A stretch of 64,000 nt of DNA from Symsagittifera roscoffensis (taxonomy: Eukaryota; Xenacoelomorpha; Acoela; Convolutidae), in NCBI RefSeq assembly GCF_963678635.1, contig NC_087064.1, forward strand, positions 17,909,802 to 17,973,801. Direction: 5' to 3'. The translations under genes were made by a program, and so were the position numbers. This document shows, piece after piece, positions 1 through 9,533 of this stretch (within the stretch, counting starts at the first letter, position 1; each line of letters begins with the position of its first letter). The notes beneath the pieces were generated by a model. The model was not told the DNA's origin. It saw nothing but the letters and a program-made list of their open reading frames with translations, and ran no database searches.

Positions 1-3000
1 ATCAAGGGTATTCAACAAGACACTGACGCAGAGGCCGCTCTTGGATATCGAAAATGATCTTCCTAAAACAGCAGCGCTTTGACTATTGGGATTCGGAACT
101 ATACACACTTGCTTGTTGTCACTTAGTTCATTATAATTTTTCATCCTCAAGCTTACGATTGCCGCTTCATTAGCTTTTAACCTCACTCTCCTACTCAAGA
201 ATACCGGTGCTTTGTTTTCATTCGCCATTATTAAATTTACCGGTTTGATTGCGTACCTCCTATCCGGGTTCCGTATCCTGAACATTGTATTATTTAGATC
301 AATCGTTACGTCGAAATTCCTGATGAAGTCTCTGCCCAAAATGAATTGGTCAGATTCATCTAGGTTTTCTACCACGATGAAGCTCATCCACAGGTTACGT
401 TCCCCCAAATTGAGGGCTATTATCGGCGTCCTGCCCAACACCCGAAGGGCCCCTTTGTTTGCAGCTGACAGCCGTATTCTCGAGTCTATCAAGTCTCCTT
501 TGTCAAAGCCCATCTTTTCCCATGTTTCGATTGGTATGACGCTCAAGACTGCTCCCGTGTCGAGTAATCCACGTAACTGAGTCTTTTTGCCATTTATGTC
601 TAGCACGTGCCCTGTCACGTCTGCTTCCGTCCCGATGTGCATTGCATCTTCTTCGAGCATAGCACAGTGTCCAATCGATCTTACTTTCAATTCTTCTTTC
701 CCTACATAGATTTGTCCAATTAGGTCTTCGTCGCATGTTATCATCGTCTTGGTATAGATGTTGATTCCATCTATATTTAGCATGACCTCGTGTGGACCAT
801 AAGCTTCAGTGTACCTATTATCAACACGTACCGATTTGCTGCCCCCTCTCGTGAGTAGTGCCCTGAGCGCTCTAGAAGTCGTTTGTGGACTTATTCCACT
901 CAAGTAGTCTGCATACACGTCAATGTGCATTATCGTCTGGTCGCTCGGCTCGCTCAAGTTTCTGGTTACCTCGTGTCCGCCCACTGTGATTATCGACATT
1001 ATTCTTGCTCCGATTTTCGATATTCCAAAAGGTTTACCTGTCACCATTTTCACGGTGTTACAATTCCCGGTCTTCATTGAGCCCGTTCTAGCCTCTGGTA
1101 TTGAGTTCGATCCGGTTAATGCTTCGTTAAAATTCTGTCTTTCGATCTCCAACTTTAGTCGTTGCTCTATTTCTTTCGCAGCCAGATCTTGTTTCACTTT
1201 GGCAATTGCTTCCGTCGCCGCTTTCTCATAATTTATCTCTAGAGAGCTTCCGGCCGCGGACTCTAACGCACCGCTAACATGTGTAACAGCTTTCACTGTC
1301 TTCGTCGGCAATTCGGTGTTTGGTGCCCCCAAGTTCCTAGATTCAAACTCGTTTTGCCTGTTCCGCTGATTCTGCACCGCCGCTAATGCCAACTTATGTT
1401 TGGGGTGATTCTGGTCCTTGACCGCTTCCCAGAACAAGGGATAATCCATTCTGAAGTGCCCCTCCTGGTTACAGAAGAAGCATCTGGCGCCTATCTTGAT
1501 GATTAAGCCATTATAGTACTCGTGTTCCTCCATCTGACTCATATCCTCCTCATCCGGTGCATAACCTAGGCTCTTCATGCCTTGTTTGTACGTTGTGTAG
1601 TCAGCCACATGATGATCCGCTGACCCGCAGTTCGCGCATGATCTGCGCTTGTCCATATCATCTCTAGGTTTGTACCATGATGACATCTGGGGTTGGCTTC
1701 CCCCTTGCGTGTTCCTGTTTTCAGAATATGAGTACTTCATAAGTTTCATCAGCATGTATTCTCTTGATTTCTGTCTCATTTCCTCTGGGGTAGGTGCGCT
1801 GTCCTTCGACAATGTGTAGTATGTTGCTAACATTGTCCTTAAGTCATCACTTTTCACCCCATCGATGAACTTCGAGGCAATGCTAAAGTTCCGTCTATTT
1901 GTCGACTCCTCTGGGTCACTCCTCCTTCTCAAGCTCTCGAGGTCATCTAGGAACCGATCTATTGACTCGTCGTCCCTCTGCCTTCTCTTTTCAAATCGCA
2001 TCATCGCTTGGTGACCCTTCATGCCTGACCCGAATCGATTCAGCAATATCTCGAAGATCTTATCCGCAGTGTCGCGTTCTTCCTCCTTCTTTGCGACCAC
2101 GCATTTTAATGCCGTTCCTTCCAAGTTGCTCAGTATGGCTGTACATGCTTGTCTTTCGTCACTCAAGTTATCTTGTTCTAGATGTAATCTCATCACTTCC
2201 ACCCAAGTGTCAATGCATCCATCGGAGTCGTCTTTGAATTCTTTTGGCTTCTTGAATGTCTTTCTTGATTTTCCCTCTCTCCTGTCGCTCGAGTCAGTGT
2301 TCCTCGTGGCGAAGGCCTCTAGAGTCCTGTTCATCATCTCCCAAGTGCTGGCCCATGTCATAGCATCCGGTCCTGTGTTGCTGTTAGCTGTTGAATCTCC
2401 CGGACCAGTCGTTGTATTCGACGTTCCATTCTTCATTATTGTTTTCGCAGCTGTTGGTGCTCTGCTTATCGCATCCCTGGTTATGGGCAACGGTGTCGAT
2501 TGTCGTTTGTTCCTTTGTGGTTCTACAAAGTCAACTCTGGTGCCTTGCGTACGATCCGCTGCCGGTCTTTCTTGTGGAGTAGAACCTCTCAAGATTGCAT
2601 CCAACTTCGCCTGTATTGCACACGAACTCTCGGCTTGACTCTTGCTCATTGTGTCCATTTTCCTTTCCAGGCTCCCTAATTGGCTGTTGACATCATCATA
2701 TCGGTTCTTCAACTGTTGCATGTCTGTTTTGATGTTCTTTTCTCGTTCTTCATTGGTGGCTTCTACCTTATCTGACATTTCCTTGAGTCTCTCATCTGTT
2801 GCCTTAGCTAGGTTAAAATAACTGTCTAGATACTCGTGCTTGTTGTATCTTATCTCCTTTTTTATCACCTCTCTGTCTTCTTCACTGTGCTTAAGTCTTT
2901 TGTCAATCTGATTTAATTTAGCCAACAAGTCACCCAGCTCAATGGTAGTCTCTTCATGGTCAGCTGTCGGTCTCTCTTCGGCCGTAGCCTCTGCTTTAGC

Positions 3001-3528
3001 TTGTCCCTCTCTTGGATTGGCTTCTGAGGTCTTCGTGCTCACTGTCCCAAATGTTCGTGCTCTTTCTGCTTTTGGTTCTTCAGTCACGTTTTCTTTTGTT
3101 TTTATTCCGAACATTATTCCCAATTTTTCCGTAAAAGATGTCCTCTTTACTTGAGAGTCTTCTTTCACCGTTTCTTCGGTGTTGCCTATTGCATCTTCCG
3201 CGTCATCTATCGGTGAGAACTCTATGGGTTTCTGGTTCGGTTCCTCTGCATTGGGCATTGGAGTTGACTCTGTCGCCATCTTCCTTGTTTCATCCACACT
3301 TTGATCGGGTGTCTCTAGATCAATCTCGATGGTGGGTTCTACTCGCTCCCCTTCCGTGCCCTCTTTCGCCCTGTTCTCCGCTGTACTCCTTGTGCTGACC
3401 ATGTTAACTGAAAAGTTCGTCTTCGTTATCTTTGGGCCCGTTGATGTCGTTCCGCGCAGCGATGAATTATATTTCGTGTTTGATCCACTTGACCTTTTTT
3501 CGAGCACCGGTACCCTACTCCGCCTCAT
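1..3528 (-). CDS. E2 retrotransposon gag-protease polyprotein, partial (runs off left edge)
   Basis: Reading the - strand from an ATG at 3528, the frame is open for 1176 codons to position 1 with no stop, so the rest of the polyprotein (RT onwards) lies outside the window. It aligns along its whole length with the N-terminal part of the E1 polyprotein (9534-). In order: an acidic N-terminal region, a charged coiled-coil-like stretch (~200-290), a gag capsid-like domain (~430-590, including FEILLNRFGSG and FIDGVKSDDLRTMLA), two zinc-knuckle-like motifs (C631-C634-H639-Y644 and C683-C686-H691-Y696) and an aspartic protease with LLDTGA (D990). Odd point: the last Cys of both knuckles is Tyr, whereas E1 keeps both. 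The absence of stops over 3.5 kb suggests a young or recently active element. The start is the first in-frame ATG after the leader. Confidence 0.9.
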   Translation of the reverse strand, partial: MRRSRVPVLEKRSSGSNTKYNSSLRGTTSTGPKITKTNFSVNMVSTRSTAENRAKEGTEGERVEPTIEIDLETPDQSVDETRKMATESTPMPNAEEPNQKPIEFSPIDDAEDAIGNTEETVKEDSQVKRTSFTEKLGIMFGIKTKENVTEEPKAERARTFGTVSTKTSEANPREGQAKAEATAEERPTADHEETTIELGDLLAKLNQIDKRLKHSEEDREVIKKEIRYNKHEYLDSYFNLAKATDERLKEMSDKVEATNEEREKNIKTDMQQLKNRYDDVNSQLGSLERKMDTMSKSQAESSCAIQAKLDAILRGSTPQERPAADRTQGTRVDFVEPQRNKRQSTPLPITRDAISRAPTAAKTIMKNGTSNTTTGPGDSTANSNTGPDAMTWASTWEMMNRTLEAFATRNTDSSDRREGKSRKTFKKPKEFKDDSDGCIDTWVEVMRLHLEQDNLSDERQACTAILSNLEGTALKCVVAKKEEERDTADKIFEILLNRFGSGMKGHQAMMRFEKRRQRDDESIDRFLDDLESLRRRSDPEESTNRRNFSIASKFIDGVKSDDLRTMLATYYTLSKDSAPTPEEMRQKSREYMLMKLMKYSYSENRNTQGGSQPQMSSWYKPRDDMDKRRSCANCGSADHHVADYTTYKQGMKSLGYAPDEEDMSQMEEHEYYNGLIIKIGARCFFCNQEGHFRMDYPLFWEAVKDQNHPKHKLALAAVQNQRNRQNEFESRNLGAPNTELPTKTVKAVTHVSGALESAAGSSLEINYEKAATEAIAKVKQDLAAKEIEQRLKLEIERQNFNEALTGSNSIPEARTGSMKTGNCNTVKMVTGKPFGISKIGARIMSIITVGGHEVTRNLSEPSDQTIMHIDVYADYLSGISPQTTSRALRALLTRGGSKSVRVDNRYTEAYGPHEVMLNIDGINIYTKTMITCDEDLIGQIYVGKEELKVRSIGHCAMLEEDAMHIGTEADVTGHVLDINGKKTQLRGLLDTGAVLSVIPIETWEKMGFDKGDLIDSRIRLSAANKGALRVLGRTPIIALNLGERNLWMSFIVVENLDESDQFILGRDFIRNFDVTIDLNNTMFRIRNPDRRYAIKPVNLIMANENKAPVFLSRRVRLKANEAAIVSLRMKNYNELSDNKQVCIVPNPNSQSAAVLGRSFSISKSGLCVSVLLNTLD

Positions 3529-3837
3529 TATTTCTATTTACAACTGCTCCTATTTACAATTTTATTATATACACGATTCTATTCTAAGGGTAAAAAAATA
3601 TATTTTTTGTGGTAACAAATTCTGTACAACGTGTTAAAAACCTTATCCAATTCTCTTTCTTAAACCTCCGAAAAACTTTCCTTAATTTGGTCTTAACCGT
3701 ACCTATTTCGATTTGTCTTATTCTGTCTTAAGACACACTTGTTGTGATTCTACTTCAATTTTTATACCGTCCCAAGACTATTCTTCACTATCACAGTACT
3801 CTCCGCTAGTGTCCTAAGACCCTTGTACCAAGACTAC

Positions 3838-4346
3838 TGTCCCAAGACTAGTGTCCCAAGGCTAGTGTCCCAAGACTACTGTCCCAAGACTACTGTCCCA
3901 AGACTAGTGTCCCAAGGGTAGTGTCCCAAGACCAGTGTCCCAAGGCTAGTGTCCCAAGACTAGTGTCCCAAGGCTAGTGTCCCAAGACTACTGTCCCAAG
4001 ACTAGTGTCCCAAGGGTAGTGTCCCAAGACCAGTGTCCCAAGGCTGGTGTCCCAAGACTACGGTCCCAAGGCTAGTGTCCCAAGACTCTGTCCCAAGACC
4101 ACTGTCCCAAGACCCTGCCCCCAAGACCCTGTCCCAAGACCCTTGTCCCAAGACCACTGTCCCAAGACCCCGTCCCAAGACCACTGTCCCAAGACCCTGT
4201 CCCAAGACCACTGTCCCAAGACCACTGTCCCAAGACCACTGTCCCAAGACCCTGTCCCAAGACCACTGTCCCAAGACCCTGTCCCAAGACCACTGTCCCA
4301 AGACCCTGTCCCAAGACCACTGTCCCAAGACTGCTCTGTCCCAAGA
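3838..4346. repeat. tandem minisatellite, 13-14 bp unit, about 36 copies
   Basis: The unit is GTCCCAAGACTAGT and variants (GTCCCAAGACCACT, GTCCCAAGACCCT). The core GTCCCAAG is invariant in nearly all copies and the tail varies. The left third is mostly the 14-bp unit; the right part alternates 14- and 13-bp units. It lies in the leader of E2. Because 13- and 14-bp units are mixed, no single reading frame is maintained, so it is not likely to be coding. Confidence 0.95.
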
Positions 4347-5190
4347 CTTTTTCGGTACTGTCCCAAGACTCGTCACGGAGTGTCTTCCTCGTTGTAGGGT
4401 CTTCTTGAATCACCGTACCTTGTACCACCACTCAAGCTCTAGTAAAATTTTCCCAAAAACCCTCTCTTAAAAGCCAAATGCTGACCCCCCTCTTCTTTTT
4501 GGTTGTTTCTATTTCAATGTAGGTGCGCAGGTATCTTGTGATCACCTGTTCGTATAAAACCAAACACAAATCCTCACTAAAATGCAACAAAAATCTAAGT
4601 AAGAAAAATAATAAAAACAGAAAAATGAGCCCACCTGAAATTCAAAGGTGACCAATGTCTACCTTTCGTCGAAAAAAATGTCTGGTACCTAATTGCCACG
4701 CGTTTTCCTCCCCCCACTAGTGATCTTATGGGGTTTCACAAAAGCTGTTTATATCCGGTCCCCCCTACCAAACCAACCAGCGTACCAGTCTTAACTCGAG
4801 TTGAATTTTGGATCTCCACCTAATATAACCAACGCGTGTTAATTTCTAATGTAACTAAGTCAACGATGTCGACTAATTAGTTACTCTAATTTCCCCCTTT
4901 TTACAATTTACAACCGCCAACCTCTAACTTAACCAGTCCCCCTTCTAACCTCCCCCCTTTCTAGCCCCCCTTCTTAAGCCTAAAAATTACTTTAAGCGCC
5001 GGGTGCTAAACCTCTCAAGAGAAAACCGTAGACCTGTTTCCAGGCCTGCTCAAGTAAAAACGTTCCTCAAAACTGGGGGATTTCGCTTATCCAATTTTAC
5101 CCTTATCTCCTATAATGTAATGTGGATTCTAACGATACCCGTTCTGCCCAACTTGAGAACTCGAGAATTGCCAAATCCTTCTTGGCTGCT

Positions 5191-5390
5191 TTCCCACTCG
5201 ACTGGTCACCTGTTCCAGTCCAGTCTCCTATTGGTTCAGCTCAAGTGTCCCTGAACCACTTTCCCACTCGGCTGGTCACCTCTTCCAGTCAAGTCTCCTA
5301 TTGGTTCAGCTCAAGTGTCCCTGAACCACTTTCCCACTCGGCTGGTCACCTCTTCCAGTCAAGTCTCCTATTGGTCCAGCTAAGTTCCAA
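5191..5390. repeat. 70-bp tandem repeat, three copies, in E2 leader
   Basis: Copies begin with TTCCCACTCG at 5191, 5261 and 5331, a period of 70 bp. Copies two and three are almost identical; the first differs by a few bases, and the third degenerates near its end. Each copy includes CTCCTATTGGTTCAGC, which contains an ATTGG (inverted CCAAT) pentamer; the third copy has GGTCCAGC in place of GGTTCAGC. Confidence 0.9.
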
Positions 5391-5710
5391 GCTATCTGAA
5401 AACCCTTGACGACGCCCCACTTCGGGCACTTTATTCAGTTTACTGGTTTAAATTGCTAGGTTGATCGAAACGATCGAACTTGTAAAACAGTATGGGTATA
5501 CTATTTAATTAATATAAAGGTTTGATCCAACTAATCTGGTGTCAAAGTCACTGTCTTTTTTCGTTTTATGGTTTTTGTTCCTTTTTCTATTCTTTTTTGG
5601 TTTTTGTTTTGCTTTTTGTCTTTTTGCTCGTGTTTTTGTCCCCCTAGTTGCCCCCTTTTACTCGGTTAGCTAAGCCTCGCTCGGAGAGCGTACCAGGAAA
5701 TTTTCTCGAG

Positions 5711-6631
5711 TGTGACATTCGACCAGAATGGCCAAAATGCAGTCTCTGCAGAATTCGGTATTTTAGCAGCAAGCCTTCCGAATTGGCGATTTAGAACGGA
5801 TAAGGACGTTATTTGAACGATTAGCCAAACGGTGAAGGCTAGAAGATTCTGGAATTCTAATTTTTAAAAATTCGAATTATGACGTCATATTTCTGAGAAA
5901 CGTCAGAGACGGCCATTTTAGCTAAAATAGCAGAAAGGAACAGAACAACTTTTATCTGCGATTACGAACAGTACGAAATCGAGACTAAGAAAACAACAAC
6001 GAACTACCGAACAGCAGAGGACGTTCCGAGTTGCAACTATTGTGCTGTTACAATAGTTGCAAGGCCGTTGCGAGCAACGGTGAAGGGTAAAACCCAGCCT
6101 TCCGAGTTATTGTGAACTGGATATTAAGAAGCTTGATTCACCGGATTCAAGAATCCGGAAGGGTCTCGGGACGTGGACTTTTATGAACTTATATTGAATT
6201 TTAGCATCCGTCATGTCCTGACTTGAATTTAATTAAGATCTTAATTCGTTTTGACAAGAATGAGGAGCTAGAAGTAGGGGGGAAAGGGTTGATCCATCTT
6301 CGATGGAGATGATGATTTTTATCTACTGAACAAAAACAATAGTCATATGATAAGTAGTAGCCCTGTTTTTAGGAGTGACCTCGTGGTCTGGGGATACAGA
6401 GACCCAGCCATGAGCTCACTAATTTTGCATGTAATTCAGTTAATTTGAGCGTTCTGGTCGAAGCCGGAGAACAGTAGCGTTTTTGTCAGCCTGATGTAAG
6501 AAAGACCACCGAAAAGTACTGGCTTGGTAGAGACGGTGAAAAACATGCAAAGCTCTGTTTAGACGCTAGCCAGTCGTCTTAAGACTTAGTTTTGTTATCC
6601 GTCGATATGTATCTTCCGGGCGAATGTTACA
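5711..6631 (+). repeat. E1 5' LTR
   Basis: 921 bp, with near-inverted ends TGTGAC / GTTACA. It holds a perfect CRE palindrome (5880-5887) and several hairpins: AGCCTTCCG pairing with CGGTGAAGGCT (5772-5840), a 13-bp perfect stem (6031-6062), CCGTTGC/GCAACGG (6065-6080) and CCTTCCG/CGGAAGG (6098-6162). The U3/R/U5 borders and the TATA element could not be fixed. Confidence 0.95.
5880..5887. promoter_or_regulatory. CRE palindrome TGACGTCA in the LTR
   Basis: This is a perfect 8-bp cAMP-response element (CREB/ATF site), present also in the 3' LTR at 29474-29481. Its place in the first fifth of the LTR fits a U3 enhancer. Function is inferred from the motif alone. Confidence 0.5.
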
Positions 6632-6643
6632 TGTATGTTTTTA

Positions 6644-6660
6644 TGGCGCTCCTGGGTGTT
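6644..6660 (+). promoter_or_regulatory. E1 primer-binding site
   Basis: TGGCGCTCCTGGGTGTT begins with TGG, the complement of a tRNA CCA end, 12 bp after the LTR. The same 17 bp occur in E2 (30363-30379, - strand) 11 bp after that LTR, although the surrounding sequence has diverged, which supports function. The matching tRNA would end ...CAGGAGCG-CCA; the isoacceptor was not identified. Confidence 0.75.
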
Positions 6661-7396
6661 ATTCTTTTTTAACATCATGATCGGCAGAACCGTTAACGAG
6701 CACTCCGCGCCGAGCGGATGCTCACATTAACGCCCTTATTAGGCCTAAACCGCCGGGGCGGAAGGGTAGTTCGGAACGCGGAGGCCTTCCGGATTGCCGT
6801 GAATAGTTTTTTAACCTAGTTAAGACCGAAAATTCACAAACCAGGAAGGGTGGGGGGATCGGCCGTCCCCTCGTCCCCTGAGCGGTTGGTGACCAAAATT
6901 ACTTAAAGATATAAGTAAAACCAAACAAAAAGTAGTATAGTACCCAAGAAAAACAAAAAACATAAAAAAATAACCGAAAAAACCAAAAACAGTAAAAAAG
7001 TAAAAAATCAGTAGAAATCATCCCCCCAGACAAGATGTGATTCAACCCCCCCGTTTGTTGTTGATAGATATATTGTTGTTACAGGCATTTATATCAGTCA
7101 GGATCGTTACGATCAATTTTGTGGCCCGTTTGTGAGGCTTGTACTGTAGGGTTATTTGAGCATTTAAGCACGTTAATGATAAATTGCGCCCAATCCGGAA
7201 GGGTCAGCTGATTTGCGCTCAATTCGGAAGGGTCCGGGGTGAAGACCGATCCGGCAAGCAGTACAGGGAACAACAGGAAGAGGCTCAACGACAACTACAA
7301 TCGACTGTTGGGTATCGTTAACAAGTTTTGTATCCCTTTTGGTACAAAAAGTAGGATAGTAATCTGTGGGGGGCTCGACAGTGCTGCACTGTAGTG

Positions 7397-7465
7397 ACCC
7401 TTCACCGAACTGCGAATATCCGAGTTAAGCACCTTAATTCGGAGATTAAACAAACCCGGAGGGGT
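7397..7465 (+). repeat. leader hairpin: ACCCTTC / GGAGGGGT stem
   Basis: A seven-pair stem (one U-G) encloses about 54 nt. It is one of the repeated structured units in the E1 leader, preceded by GTG and followed by ATA, so the stem does not extend outward here. Confidence 0.6.
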
Positions 7466-7874
7466 ATAGTATTACTAATATTATTATTCATATAGCCTAT
7501 ATTAATAGTCACATATCGTTTTTCAGTGAAAAACAACGAAAACAGACCGGTTTTTAGGATCAAAATTGCGATATTTTGATCCCCCCACAAGTCGCGATTT
7601 TTGAGATATCGATATTTTTTGAAACGGAAAAAAGCGCTAAGTTAGTGTGTTACATCGTAACTGCACTACTGTAACAAGTAGAACCGGTTAACTTTAGTTC
7701 GGAAGTGGTTGGAACTAGTTTGGTACCAAAAACCAAATTTTCCCAATTTTTGATAGTAAGAAACACTAAAAATTTAGAAAATTTTTTGAAATTTTTGAGG
7801 TAGGACAGTAAAAATAGTTGTTCGGACAACGTCCACTAGTGAATCTACAAGTCTTAAAATCCGCTACCCGAAAG

Positions 7875-7941
7875 CCTTCCGGGTTGCAGAGAAATCGAAC
7901 ATAACGTGTTTGATTTGGTGGATTCATCAATCCGGAGGGGT
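7875..7941 (+). repeat. leader hairpin: CCTTCCGG / CCGGAGGGG stem
   Basis: An eight-pair stem (one U-G) encloses about 50 nt. It shares its core with the LTR hairpin at 6098-6162, but the inner pairs extend to CCGG. Confidence 0.6.
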
Positions 7942-8445
7942 CCAGGTAGCATAGTTTTTCGCAAAATTTTTCTACAATAGCGTTTTAGATCGGGTCTTTT
8001 TGAACTAGAAGAGTATAGGCCTTCTGAGCTCGGATCAATAATTTTTAGGTCGAAAGGACCAGATTTGCGGAAAAAGTTAGGCGGAACCTATAAGAGAGAA
8101 AATTTTTTGAGTTCGGAAAAAAGACGTTTTGGTTAATAACTTTGGAACTACTGATCATATCGAGTTGATCTTGGTACCAATAGATCAGAAATTAGCTGAG
8201 CTTACTAATAGGATCAGAAATTTTTCGGAAAAGCGAGAGAGAAAATTTTTTGAGATTGTTTTTAGCAAATTACACAAATCCGGAGGGGTACACCCTTCAC
8301 GTTTTATAAATTTTTCTAAAAAACCCTTATACCCCTACCAAAAGTTGATAGCGATTGAACTAAGTAACTTAAGACAGTTCTAGACAAAAAGGGAGGGCTG
8401 AAGGCACAAGACAACCATAATAGAGTCGAAATTAGGCAAGTGATA

Positions 8446-8507
8446 AGACCCTTCACCGTTAGTGTGAATTGTCAAATAAGTGCCTTAACTTCAATCCAGA
8501 GGGGTCT
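8446..8507 (+). repeat. leader hairpin: AGACCCTTC / GAGGGGTCT stem
   Basis: A nine-pair stem (one U-G). The outer AGA/TCT pairs differ from the TATA/TATA pairs of the next copy while pairing is kept, which points to selection on the RNA fold. Confidence 0.65.
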
Positions 8508-8519
8508 AGGAAAGGACCC

Positions 8520-8582
8520 TATACCCTTCCCAGTTAATTCAAACAGCATAATAGCAACGCAGAACGTATCCGGAGGGGTATA
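8520..8582 (+). repeat. leader hairpin: TATACCCTTCC / GGAGGGGTATA stem
   Basis: An eleven-pair stem (one U-G) closes a loop of about 41 nt. It is the longest stem of this family in the leader and begins 13 bp after the previous hairpin. Confidence 0.65.
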
Positions 8583-8629
8583 AGCTGAAATTAAGAAAAC
8601 TACAAAAAGCTACTTTGACAGAGCTAAGG

Positions 8630-8760
8630 GCTCCGAAGTCAGAGGGGTCCAAATCCGGAGGGGTCTACAATTAACTAACTCGGAGGGGTCCCAATCCGGA
8701 GGGGTCTATATTCTGACAGTCCGGAAGGGTCTTATTTGTGCCAATCCGGAGGGGTATTAT
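8630..8760 (+). repeat. cluster of six CGGAGGGGTC-type motifs
   Basis: Six copies of the right-arm motif in about 130 bp (variants AGAGGGGTCC, CCGGAGGGGTCT, TCGGAGGGGTCC, CCGGAAGGGTCT and CCGGAGGGGTAT) occur without matching CCCTTC arms. This could be an RNA- or protein-binding array, or an alternative partner for the upstream CCCTTC arms. Confidence 0.6.
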
Positions 8761-9533
8761 TTTATTAAGGACTTAGGTGAACGAAAGAAAAACTAAAAAG
8801 CGAGAGGTATTAGGTTATTAATACACAGGCTAGGTATCAGTGACTGCACTGGTAACTTGCCTCTCAAAAAGAACCAGACTAATACAAAACAGGTCCGAAC
8901 TCGGATATTCGCGACACTAAGTCTAAATTAAAAAGAGCGTGACTCATTGGTGTGGATTGAAACATAATACGTTTTTGGGAAAAGTGACTGCCCTGAGGAT
9001 TTTAGTAGGTCTAGCTCGGGCAGTCCGAAGGCAGATAGGTAACACAGTACTCGGTGGGTGCAATAGACGCCCACTTGAGAAAATTACTGCCTTCAAAGTT
9101 TTGTCTGTTTGGTGCAGCACCAAGCAGGGAAAGCTTTTTCTTTAAAAGACAGGTTCGACTATTGTACTGCGACCGACTAAGAGTACAAGACACATACGTT
9201 TTTTTATATATACATTCATATTGTGTCAATATATATTTTTTTGTTTTTTGATTTTAAATCAACCTAAACTGTGCTTGATTGGGTAGTGAGTACACTATCT
9301 TTTAAATTGACTGATAACATCATATTGTGCTAGTTTCCAGATCTTTGGACCGATAATCGGCTAGTGTGAATAAATTTTATACAAACTGTACTCTGACAAC
9401 ATACAGGGATTCGTGGTCACTATTTAATAGAATCGGGTGAAATTTATTGTGTTGTGTCATTATTATTGTGAATAAAACTATAAGGTCTCTAGCAATTGAG
9501 TCAAGAGTAGGCATAGGAAGGGACAAATAAAGA

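Larger units (their letters stand above)
3529..5710 (-). mobile_element. E2 leader, distal part (5' untranslated, split by E1)
   Basis: This is non-coding DNA between the E2 gag start and the point where E1 inserted. On the - strand it is the downstream part of the E2 leader; the first ~165 bp of that leader lie on the other side of E1 at 30226-30390. It contains a 14-bp tandem repeat array (3838-4346), a 70-bp repeat array (5191-5390) and T/G-rich DNA. No gene was found. The long frames through the 14-bp array are artefacts of the repeat. Confidence 0.75.
6632..9533 (+). other. E1 leader (5' untranslated region) with repeated hairpins
   Basis: There are 2.9 kb between the LTR and the gag ATG and no convincing coding frame. 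The stretch carries many copies of a CCGGAGGGGT-like motif (for example 7932, 8280, 8572, 8649, 8696, 8742). Several are paired with an upstream CCCTTC-type arm so that 60-75-nt hairpins form: 6783-6850, 7397-7465, 7875-7941, 8446-8507, 8520-8582. A cluster of six motif copies at 8630-8760 lacks such partners. The same stem type occurs in the LTR. Possible roles are RNA packaging, translation initiation or dimerisation; none is shown. Confidence 0.8.

Noticed and set aside
212-3637. Many + strand frames over the first 3.6 kb
   Set aside because: They are shadows of the open - strand E2 gag-protease frame.
4002-4470. Several long frames on both strands full of SWDSGLGT / PKTTVPRP repeats
   Set aside because: They are translations of a 13-14-bp tandem repeat, open in many frames at once; not genes.
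7094-9251. Short frames in the E1 leader
   Set aside because: Low complexity, no conserved features, and interrupted by the hairpin repeats.
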